Assembly (NCBI GenBank): GCA_002633005.1
Contig: NMRA01000280.1
Location: forward strand, 123,564 to 187,563
Direction of reading: 5' to 3'
Length of the DNA: 64,000 bases
DNA from: Phoronis australis
Lineage: Eukaryota > Phoronida > Phoronidae
This document shows, piece by piece, positions 34,132 through 51,978 of the stretch (its first letter is position 1; each line of letters starts with the position of its first letter). A program made the position numbers and the translations under genes. The notes beneath the pieces are model-generated. The model saw only the letters and a list, made by a program, of their open reading frames with translations. It searched no databases and was not told the origin of the DNA.

Positions 34132-34440
34132 GTTGAGCATGCATCCAGAGTTAGGGGCCAACTGTCATATTCTGAATTATTCCTTGGATTGAGGGTCAAA
34201 GCTTCTGAGATCAACCATGGATTGTAGAGCTGACGGAGTGTCCACATTCAGGGCCAAATGTTATGTTCACATGAATTATTTCTTCGATTGAGCGGACACT
34301 GGCCGCGAGACCATCCGTGGATTATAGATGACCTGAGAAATTATCCACAGTCAGGGACCAACTGTTATAATCGCAAGCTGTATACTCGAGAACAGTCATG
34401 AATTACCCGCAACATCTAAAGTCAGGTATCAACAGCTGTT
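34084..34440 (+). repeat. SYTL: About 100-bp tandem repeat that starts inside SYTL's last codons
   Basis: Units start near 34084, 34185, 34284 and 34386. The first includes the final 16 codons ([15 protein letters not shown]-stop). The third still reads IERTLAARPSVDYR-stop, while the second is frame-broken. The downstream part (CAGGGNCCAACTGT) also repeats. The copies fall in the presumed 3' UTR. Confidence 0.85.
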
Positions 34441-34917
34441 TTAAGGTGGAGTTGTCCTGAGGCTAACCAATTATTCATGAAGAAATAATTATGATCTGTG
34501 GCCAGCTGACATGTTGACATGAGGTTGATTTTGTGTGAGCTGATGAAATAACCCGAGTAAGATGCCAGCTGGCGTATAAACCAGGGAAAGCCTTCGGGTT
34601 TGTCGTGGGTTGTAGGTAGCTGATGTGTCATCTTAGGTTTGGGGACAGTCGTTCAAATGTTTAAAATGAGATGAAAATCAGATGAGAGTCCTTATGACCA
34701 CCATGTGCCATATTTGGGCATGTAACCACATCGTCACCATTCTGAGTCCTCACATGTAGTATTGCATTTTACAACCATGAATTAATTTTTCTAAAAAAGT
34801 GAGGAAATGGAAGGTGATAGATTTTATTTCTAAGGTTATTAGTGTTACAGACCCACGTGTGGTGTGGTATTGCTGGCCAGAAACTCTAGTATGGTTGGTT
34901 TCTCTGCACTGTGCATC

Positions 34918-35235
34918 AAAACGTAGTGTTAAAGAGGCTATAAATCAACCTTCATCACGTCGAAAGAATTCTTGATCAGGACCAGTAATCACATTTGGGT
35001 ATTGTTCCTCATTCAAATTGAATGTGATTGCGGAGCTTCAAAAGAAATGATAGTTGGTTATTGTTTGAGACAAGTTGACTTGTCGTGGCATGTCATTTTA
35101 TTTGCCAAGAATGGTCTCTGGCAATGACTTAGTGTCCGTTCTTTGCAAGACCAAAAATCACTTCTCGTCTGATTCAGGAAAAAGTATAGAACAATTTATT
35201 GGAAGTCCAAATCAAAAGTAAGCTTGTTGATGGAA
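34918..35235. mobile_element. Foldback repeat copy
   Basis: It contains TTGGTTATTGTTTGAGACAA, GTTGACTTGTCGTGGCATGT, GTTCTTTGCAAGACCAAAAA and TCACTTCTCGTCTGATTCAG, the centre and right arm of the family. Confidence 0.65.
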
Positions 35236-36499
35236 CACAGGTTTATTGTTGCTTTAAGTGTTCAAACTAGACACCAGATTACGTTTGAGCAGCAATTCAG
35301 GCCGGCCTTGTTAGTATAAATTGGGTGTTCATGGGCACTTTGAAGGTTGTGCGTGAACTCTAAACTGTTGTGTTACTTCAAATTTGTCTTGATGGAACAT
35401 TTCCAGTCATTGTCTTTAATAACGAAGCACTGGCACATTTCCGTAGGCTGATCACCATGTGATATGCGGTGTAAGTTCATTTTATACTCACTAAGTTCAT
35501 CATTTATATCAATTATGTATTTTATTGCTTCCAGTCACAGTCAAATGATTGGTGATCAGTTGCCATTGTCATTTTTATTGCATAGCATTGACTGTAATTT
35601 ATCTTTGGTGCTGGCGCATAACGTGTAGATATTACCTATTTTATTAACCAAGTTCTGAGACATGAAACAATGGCCTTAAATATTTTAACCCTCATTATGT
35701 ATTACTGTATATGTGCGGTTTTAGGCACATGTGTCTACAGCATGTTTTTTCAGCATTTTTGCTCAAGCTTGCTTCACTTCAAAGGCATAGCTGGCCATGC
35801 CTTTAACTGGTTTTTATGTGTCTGTGATCCATCTTGGCACTTTTCATTTAAAGGAATAGGACATCAACATTGTACACACCATTTTGTAGTCAAGCTTCAC
35901 CCAGGTGTTATTTTAAAATTTTGTCCATTTTTTGCTTAAATGTTTTGCTTATGAGCACATGTGTCGGACTTAGGAGACACTGCTTCAAATAGAGGCACGT
36001 GAGCCTAAATACACGCATGTACAGTATGTATCGTATTGTAACCACTGTGGAAATCTGTATGTTCTTTGCACTGTTATTTTTACAACAGAATCTAGGTTGC
36101 AAGGATGTGCAGCAGTTGCATTTTGTCAATTCTTTGAAAAGTGTAAGTGTTCTTGCAGGTTTTTTAGAATTTGCTACCACCATAGGACGCTTTTTACATC
36201 CAATTTAATCTTCACAATTAGTTGGTATTTTGAATTATGGGACTAATCTGACCATTCCTTTACCAACTTCTATAAGCTGTACTGATTGTTCCTCTGCCCC
36301 TGGTGGCAATTTTATTTTGTCTGCTTCTTCACCTATGACTTCTTTTATAGGTAGATCTTCATGACATTCAGCCGATATTTTCTTATTGGATCTGACTGCA
36401 CCTGCCCGTGGTTTCAACTATTGTGGTACCCTTTTGTGGCAATTTACGTTGCTCGGTAGTTATTTTGATTTTTGTACTCGTCCGGGTTAGTGTTCAATA

Positions 36500-36670
36500 C
36501 GGTTAAATTGGGGAGTGGGGAGGTAAACGAGTTACTACCATTTTGGCGAACTACAGGATTCACAAAATACATAGGCACTTTCAAGGATACCATAAACTGG
36601 GGACGAAAAAAACTTCATTGGGTGGGTGTTGAGCTGAACATGGGCAATAATCCGGACGATTATGGTATTT
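36500..36670 (+). repeat. Fragment related to the 262-415 repeat
   Basis: GGAGTGGGGAGGTAAACGAG and the tail AACATGGGC...CCGGACGATTATGGTAT match the block at the start of the window. The ends are unknown. Confidence 0.5.
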
Positions 36671-37627
36671 CAGTGCTCTGTTGTATAAAATGTATCTAGT
36701 GTGCTATGCCAGTAGTCTGCAGTTTGTGATGCACTATTACTAGTTTCCAGAAAACCTGCCTTTGGCAAACATCCCTGTGTGAAATGTATTCATCTTGGTT
36801 AATGATTTTGGCGCAGCATAATACAGCCACAGGATTTCTAAATCCTGTCTATAATCAAAAGTTCTTACTACACAATTCTAAGTACATGCATATTTTCTGA
36901 CATTCTCATAGTTAAAGAACATAGTGAATTGTACATGCTTTTGTTTACTTTCACCTGTCTTACAAAGGGATGGTTTTATAAAAATATTAATCAAACTTAT
37001 TCTTACGTTTCTGTTTATATGTATGTTATGTAGGTGATGCATGTTGGTTATTTTGGGTAGTATTTCTGTTTTAATATTTTACGTTATTGACATTTATTAA
37101 TAAAAATTATTAACTTAACCAACTCTTCTTTATTTATGTTGAGCCTTCTGAGAGAACTAATCTGTCCATAAACCACATACTTGTCATTAGCCTCTTCCTA
37201 AAATTCAAAATAATCTCTTTTCAAAAATCACACTGCAACAGAAAACTCAGAATTTTTGTTGTTATTTTTGCAAAATGTTTTTGCTTTATGTCTAGAATAC
37301 ATGGAAAAGATATAGTAATGTTCCATTTACTTTCCAAAGACGCCAAAATTGCTACTTGACAGTTTTTCAAACTTTAAGGCAGATTACTTTACTGAAAATA
37401 GTTGAAACTTTATCAAGATTGTTTTGTGACCACTACACAGGCTTAAATATTTTTTCAAGCTTAAAAGTTCTTTTCCCTCACCACACTGTGCTAAATAAGT
37501 GAAGATTTACTGAATCCTAATGATTAAAGAAATTTAGACTGAATCACTTGATAAAAACAATTAGCCACGCATGACACACTTGAAAATGGTTGCTACCTAA
37601 GTGAACAGTGCCATCTTTGAAACCGTC

Positions 37628-37732
37628 GTTTTGGTTCATGTTTTAGGGAGGAAGCCCATGTTTTGGTCCAAGTTTTAGGGAGGAAGCCCATCTTTTGGTC
37701 CAAGTTTTAGGAAAGAAGCTTTTGTTTTGGTT
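37628..37732 (+). repeat. 32-bp tandem repeat, three copies
   Basis: The unit has GTTTTGGTCCAAGTTTTAGG followed by GAGGAAGCCCAT. The third copy is more diverged. Confidence 0.9.
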
Positions 37733-37874
37733 TGTCAACATGTCAAGTTAGGGTTTCTAATCACGACAAAATCGTGGATCAAATGGAGTTTCCACAATAA
37801 TTTAACCTTGTATCCTTAATATAGCTAAATATTCTTGAAATTCCAAGAAAAATGACTCACCTAAGACAAATCTT

Positions 37875-38912
37875 AATACGAGAGCGCTCGGAGGAGCGAC
37901 ACTTGGCGGAATTAATCGAAAAGACGACGATGGGGAGGACGACGACAATCATGACGATCAAAGCAGCAATTATGAATAACACGATAACATTTATGTGACT
38001 AGCAAAGAAATCAAATAGAGAGCATACAATCAACTACAATAAAGAATGAAAACCAGCCAGCTGCATGCTTGCATAGGTGACCGAAGGAACAACAGTATCC
38101 GAAAATCTCGAATAATTCAAAAAGTAGACATCATAGTGCAAAATGTAAAATATCTTCTGAAAACCCGTTCAAAACTCTATCTAAAGTGGTAGTTTGGCAA
38201 AAATCAAAAAAATTTTCGAAAAAAATTAAAATTTGCCGTTTTTTTTGAAATTCAAAGTCAAACAACTCGAAAACGGTAAGTCCGAGAAATACGCTCTCGC
38301 AGACTTTTTGAAAGGCCATACTTCAAGGAATCCACATGCAAAAATTCACGTCATTTGCTCTTCCCGTTAAAAATGCGACACCAGAACGATTGAAACCGTG
38401 TGAACATGCGCCACAGCCGCCATCTTGAAAGTGACTTCCGGTTCAACAATTTTTTATAAAAGCTTATTAAACTCAACAAACACGTGACCAGTTTGAAAGT
38501 GATTGGTTTGCAAATGCGCACTCTACAGGAGAAAACGTTTTTGGCCATATTTCGGGGTGCGCATGCGCCACTTCCAATATTTCCGCCATCTTTGACCGGA
38601 AGTCAACGATTTTCTGCACACTTGTAGCACATGCATTCTAGTATAATCGTACTGATTTTCAGCCATGTACATCGAAAAATGCGGCCTCTACGAGTATTTG
38701 ACTGTGAAATCGGATACAAAATGGCCGCCACGTCTGCCATTTTGTATTCGATCAAAACCAAAAAAATAGGCTTCCAGGACTTTCCAATCTACACGTCGTG
38801 TGCAAATTTCGTGAAAATCGGACGAAAATTGCGACCTGTAGAGTGCGAACAAACAAAAAAAAACTTTCTGTCAGACCAACATACTTGGCGGAAGAATTCC
38901 GCCAAGTAAAAA
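37875..38912. mobile_element. Unclassified 1-kb element with palindromic ends
   Basis: The left end has GAGCGCTC and CACTTGGCGGAATTAA. The right end has a 9-bp stem palindrome ACTTGGCGG/CCGCCAAGT with a 7-nt loop. Between them lie GC-richer and CpG-rich segments (GCCGCCATCTTG, GGTGCGCATGCGCCAC) unlike the AT-rich surroundings. There is no transposase frame. A terminal hairpin is reminiscent of Helitrons, but the CTRR end is not clear. Confidence 0.45.
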
Positions 38913-39791
38913 CCTAAATTTGCCTCAAGTTTGTGACAAGAAAGATACAGTCACATTCTTGACTAACTTACTGGATGTGGAACTTTCAAAGTTTAGAAAT
39001 TCAGACAAATCTTACACTTAAATCAAAATGAACTTAAGTCAGTTTCTTAGAATGGGTCAATGTACTGGTGCAGAACAAGTACCGGATACTGGAAACTCGC
39101 GAAAACGTAGTCTTCATAAGTCGTCGCCATGCATAAGAAGTGAAGCAAGTGATGACATTAGCTGGGGAGTGTCTAGCGTCTACAGAGTACAGTTTTGTAC
39201 AGTATGCAGATGATTGTGTATTAAAAGCTGACTGTGATGAATCTCCTTGCACATCCTTCTCATCAGATATTCTTTTCAGTGAAAGCATGAATATGAGCCC
39301 CAAACATATCAATGGAAACACATGGATATAACTGTATGGCCATGCATTTACCAACTCTCTATGAGTTTTACGAAGTTACAGTACAGATGTGGTGAAAATG
39401 CAGATGAGACATCTGATCAGACGGCAGATCAGCCATCTCTAATATCATTAGCACAGCATTAAAGTGTAAAATGTTAATATTCTGGCCAATCATCTGCCAT
39501 CACCAAGTCTCACCACAATTTACACGGACTCACAGTAAGAAGGCAGATTTCCGTTCTGACTTAAGGGTGGACAATCAGAACACAACCATTAACATGTGAA
39601 AATTCTTTTAGACAGCATTTAATACATCCAATCTGCTTCCTGATCACATGACATGCGAATGTGGTATTAGATAAAACCAAGAGTTTGATTGCCCTTTTCC
39701 ATAAAACAAATCTTCCAAAAGTTTCAACTCTGGACTTGCTGTTATCTAAACTTTACCCACATTTTGACAACAGGAGATTAAATTAACGCCT

Positions 39792-47689
<7,898 letters not shown>

Positions 47690-47997
47690 GACTCAGTCAA
47701 GATTGGTGAAGTTCAAAAGACCTGAAAACTGATAAATTATCAAGTGCAAATTATTATACAGACTTATATGCAACTGCTCTGATAAGTTAGTTGCAGTGAC
47801 TTTTGAGAACTTCGTTCTTTAGTTGCTACGTGCATGAACACAAGTTGAAATAAGCTGACCAGTACTAAAACAAAGGTTCAAATGGTGCTCAGCACTGACA
47901 CTTTTTAAGAGGTTTTAAATGTGACCCGACTTATTTAGTCTAGTATCATGAAATTGGTCTCAAAATGTTCCTTAGATTGAGTCAACGTAGGAGAGAA

Positions 47998-48075
47998 AGC
48001 AGAGTGGCCTAGTGTGATAGGTGCCCCCGCCTTCTTTACTTGAGGTCGTAGGTTTGAGTCCCACTGGGTCACATT
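47998..48075 (+). mobile_element. tRNA-derived SINE head
   Basis: The A-box-like GTGGCCTAGTGTGATAGGTG and B-box GGTTTGAGTCC are correctly spaced. It directly abuts, and probably cut into, a foldback fragment at 47927-47985. Confidence 0.55.
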
Positions 48076-49254
48076 GCTAGACCCTTGAGTCCGGTTTCTA
48101 GCTCCTTAGCTTTGTTTTAACTGTAAATCACAAAAAATAGTTCCAGGTGATCATAGCCAATGACCTGCATCAGCAGAGACGATGGTCATTGTCTGGTGAT
48201 CAGTGCAATGGGCCCACATGCGCGGCCCACGCACGTTTGATACAACATGTACCAGACTGCCTGCAATTATTTTTTCTAGTCAGTATAAGTGTGATTTCTG
48301 GGTGGATGCAGAGAGATGCCACTAGAGGCACCTGCAGTCAGCGACGTCAGACTCGTCTGAAAGTCATGACTCATGTTAACGTCAGCTGTGAAGCAGGAAA
48401 ACTAGTTATTTCCATAATGTTCCTTGCAGTGACTTGCCAGATATAGAAGCGAACGGCAAAAGAGCACATACGTAAATAATGAAAATGGCCACTAGAAGGA
48501 GCAGAAAAGGTCGAATCTATGCGATAAAAGTTGTCATCTTCTTGACAGCTCACTGCATATTCGCCAAATGTGAAAGTTTGTCAAGAAACTAAAATTGCCA
48601 CTGAAGAAGATACAAAGTCATGGCACACATCTTACTACGAACATACCACAGCTAACACTCTATGAGGTACACAGGCAGCGTAGAACAGATGAATTTGGAA
48701 ACACTGAAGATAAACAATCGAGTAATCGGTAAAAGCTGCCAAGTACTCAGAAGAAGAACACGTTTTTACACATCTGTCACAGCGCTACCTGTTGGGTGTA
48801 CTGATAACAACAATAATTTTTAATTGATAAACAATGTAATTAATTAAATCATTTTTTGTTCTTTTATAGTTTTTATGATGTACGTTTACAATTAAATAAA
48901 CACGTGATTATTTGTTTTCCAAGTTTTTAGCATAACTCTCCCACGTTTTAACGAATATACAAGACAACTTATTAGTGTGTAGTTTACCAAAAATGGCCAG
49001 CGGATGTTGTTCTGATTAAATTTCTCCTGAAATATCTTTAAACTAGTTAATTGAAGGCTTACGTGAAGCAAAATGTACCGTCGAAATTAAGATTGTTGTA
49101 ATCCGAAGGTAAGAGTTCATAGTTATCTTTGATTTGGATGGAAGTTGCAGACAATTGACCGTGGCTTGATGTAAAGTTTTCCCTTCTCAGAAAGTTTCTG
49201 CAGGCTAAGCAAGGGTTGTGTTGCTCTGCGCTACTTTCGGGCGTGACAGTCTAT

Positions 49255-49325
49255 TAAGGCCTGTCCAAGCCACTAGATTTAACCTAATGGTTTGAACACC
49301 GGTTCAAATCTCGGTGTTGGTGGAT
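49255..49325 (+). mobile_element. Possible tRNA-derived SINE head
   Basis: The B-box-like GGTTCAAATCT sits in a short inverted repeat (ACACC/GGTGT). The A-box is poor. Confidence 0.3.
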
Positions 49326-49365
49326 TTTTCTTAGGAGCTTCACCAGAAAAACACTCAATGGACTA

Positions 49366-49981
49366 CACATAGTGTACCTAATTATCGGACGAACCCGAAA
49401 TATCGGACAGTACATAAAATCTTACTTGAAGCATAATCTGAGAAATATATGACGCAAATTTTTGTTCCGCTGTAATGCATTCAATGTCCGGCACTGTCTC
49501 ATTTTTTTCTAGAATTGCCTCGTGTGTCATGTCAAGAAGGCAAAGAGATCTTCAATGAGTTTGCACGCACCTTAGTCGTCTGCACTGATTCATCGAAACG
49601 ACTTGGTGCTGTCATCAGACTTCATGTTATGGATAATTTTGTTGCGAATGGAGCTGTGTTTTAGCAGCAGATGTCAAAACACTCGAGCTGAAATTTGACT
49701 ACAAGGTGCCCGCGGCCATTACTTGGTTAGTCAGTTTTCCGCAGTGTGGCGTATAGGGAAACATGGTGTCCGATATTTAGGTTCTCCGAAGGTTTGCTAG
49801 TTGTGTTTTTTAAAGATCAGTCGGAACATAAATGTGGCTTTCTGTGACAAGATATAGTAACACAACAATTCTATAAAGGTAAGCCGTTATTTCAGCAAAG
49901 AATTTACAACAATCCGTAGTATTTTCAATTAAATTTAATGCAAAATGTGCCAAAACGTCCGATAATTAGGTCACTTGACTG
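49366..49981. mobile_element. 616-bp pogo-like non-autonomous DNA transposon
   Basis: A perfect 16-bp inverted repeat ACCTAATTATCGGACG lies at 49376-49391 and 49956-49971. The outer right end is CAGTCAAGTG on the reverse strand, like pogo/Tigger ends. TA flanks both sides. A second inner inverted motif (ATATCGGAC / GTCCGATAT) occurs. It has no transposase. Confidence 0.75.
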
Positions 49982-51177
49982 TATGTATTGTAAGGTTTGC
50001 CACTACATCCTATGGGCCTAATTCTATTTACCACCAGGGGGTAGCTTTATGGAACAAGTTCCATGAATGTGTAAGATGTTGCAAGATCTCAATACCTTTA
50101 TAAATGAGTAAAGTTGTCATATGTATGATATATGCCAAGCTTGCGAATGCCAACGCTCGGGTCTTTTGATGCTTGATAAGTCACGTATGCTTGTATACTT
50201 TCTGTACATAGCCTTTCTACCTCATTTGTACATACTAATTTCTCATTTTATGTCGGTCACTAGCACTTGTGCTACTGTTTTGTTGCTAACCTGTTCTGTA
50301 TGGATGTAAAATAAACAATTTACTTACTACTTCCTTTATTAGGACCAGCTATAGAGACAGTGGTCAATGTCTTGTTAGTCGTGTGATACAACAGTATTAA
50401 TATGAATTTACACGGATCTGATAAAATCTTAATGAAATAAATAATCTTATTCAAAATTAATGAAAGTGAGAATTACATTCTTTTTAAGTACACTGAATTA
50501 GTTACAGGGTGCTCCACTTCTCAAAATTAATTAAAAAAGGCGGAACAGTCTTTGGACTGTGCAGGGAGCATGCACTTAAATAAAGATGGTTTTGATTTTG
50601 ATTGTAACCAAGTCGCAAGAATCGGAAATTGTTCAGCTGAAAAGTATGTCAACGCCAGTTTAGTGTACACATCTTGAAACATAGACAAATATCTCTAATA
50701 ACGTGAATTTGGTAGGTAGTCTCTTTTTCAGTTTTCAATAACCAATGTTTACTTGGTTTTGAAGTTTCAGTCCGGCTAGGTGGTGTCACGTAAAACTGTT
50801 CGAGTGACCTATTTTGTCCACAAATGCATTTACCTAATTATTGCTCTGTCTACGAATATTTCCCGTGCTGCATACGCTAAATGTTCTCACATTTGTGAAC
50901 AAAAATTTTTAGAATAAAAAGTATTGGAACATTTCCTAAGGAGACGATTGGAACAATTTACCCTGCCTTAGAAATAGGTGACAAATGTTGTTAACGTGGT
51001 GTCAATTTGTTCTGTGTCTGTTCTATTCACACACATACGTGCCTAATCCTCGTTCTGTGTCAGTTGTTTCGTGTCAACTAGTGCTACATAAATGCTGCAT
51101 GAATCTTTGAGTTTGACTTGTTAATCTATAATTTCCCGTGCTGTCCTCATCTTTATAAGTTTTCATTCTGCTGAATT

Positions 51178-51475
51178 AAAGCAGCCATAAGCCTGCCTTC
51201 CATCACAAAACCAGTTTTTATTTTTAACGTAACGAAATTGTGAAGTTGGAGGCTATTTCACTGCTTTGAAAGAACTACTTAGTTGTTGGTTATTGCTTGA
51301 GCCCTGACCTTTCAAGTTGACTTGTCACGACTTGTCATTTTATCCACAAAGTATGGTATGAAGGAACAATGAAACTGTCAGTTCTTTGCAAACCCAGAAT
51401 TCACTTCTCATCCGATTAAGAAGCAAATTGAGACTAATTTTAGACCTCTTAGTGGAGTAAATCGAAGGTGGATCA
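51178..51475. mobile_element. Foldback repeat copy (both arms)
   Basis: It contains TTGGTTATTGCTTGAGCCCT, AAGTTGACTTGTCACGACTT, CTGTCAGTTCTTTGCAAACC and TTCACTTCTCATCCGATTAA. Confidence 0.7.
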
Positions 51476-51646
51476 CGGGTTAATGAACAATGCAAACTTT
51501 AACAGACACCTTTCTAAAATAGTGAATTAGGTCTCCTGAAACTTTTCGTGTTTTAGCATTTTTCTTTAAGTCACGTTCTTTCAATGTAGGTCAAACATCG
51601 AATTGTGAGCAATTTCCCGCTGAACACACATGGGCGTGCATGCGCA

Positions 51647-51648
<2 letters not shown>

Positions 51649-51696
<48 letters not shown>
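51649..51696 (+). repeat. (CA)24 microsatellite upstream of VEPH1 coding exon 1
   Basis: It is an uninterrupted run ending 71 nt before the acceptor-bounded exon. Confidence 0.98.
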
Positions 51697-51698
<2 letters not shown>

Positions 51699-51769
51699 TT
51701 ATGTTACTTTCTCAATTTCCCAGGTATTTGGAGCAAACTGAAGTAATTAATATATATTTTTCCACAGTC

Positions 51770-51978
51770 ATGTTTCCCCTGTTGGCTCAAGTTCTTGATG
51801 ACAGGGACTTGTCCAAGGCCGGGGATCTCTTTGCTGTGAGTGACAAGTGCATTCAGGATGACCTGTCTGAGGCTATTAAGAAAATTGAGGAGATAGCTAC
51901 CTCCCCCGACTACTTGGCGAATGACAACGACCAAAGTGTTGTGGAAATTTGTATTACACGAGTGACCTCTGCTATTAG
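51770..51978 (+). CDS. VEPH1: VEPH1 coding exon 1 (start)
   Basis: The ATG lies two bases after the acceptor TTCCACAG. An open frame continues upstream through the CA repeat, but the family start matches [20 protein letters not shown]. It ends TRVTSAIR in phase 2 at GTAAGG. Confidence 0.92.

Larger units (their letters stand above)
34132..39791. other. Convergent intergenic region between SYTL and PRMT3
   Basis: It holds SYTL 3' UTR repeats, a foldback copy, a fragment of the GGGCGGTTAA-type repeat, candidate poly(A) signals (AATAAA-like at about 37098), a 32-bp tandem repeat and a 1-kb unclassified element. No gene is recognisable. Either 3' UTR could extend a long way into it. Confidence 0.6.
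47690..51769. other. Divergent intergenic region between PRMT3 and VEPH1
   Basis: Promoters of both genes and a VEPH1 non-coding first exon are expected here, but I cannot place them from motifs. Contents recognised: a foldback fragment (47927-47985), two tRNA-like SINE heads, a pogo-like element, a foldback copy and a CA repeat. The stretch 50000-50320 with AATAAA near its end may be a transposon 3' end, but no reverse transcriptase is readable. Confidence 0.55.

Noticed and set aside
50000-50320. Possible LINE 3' end (AATAAA plus short frame).
   Set aside because: No reverse transcriptase motif is readable, so only the AT-rich end with a poly(A) signal can be stated.
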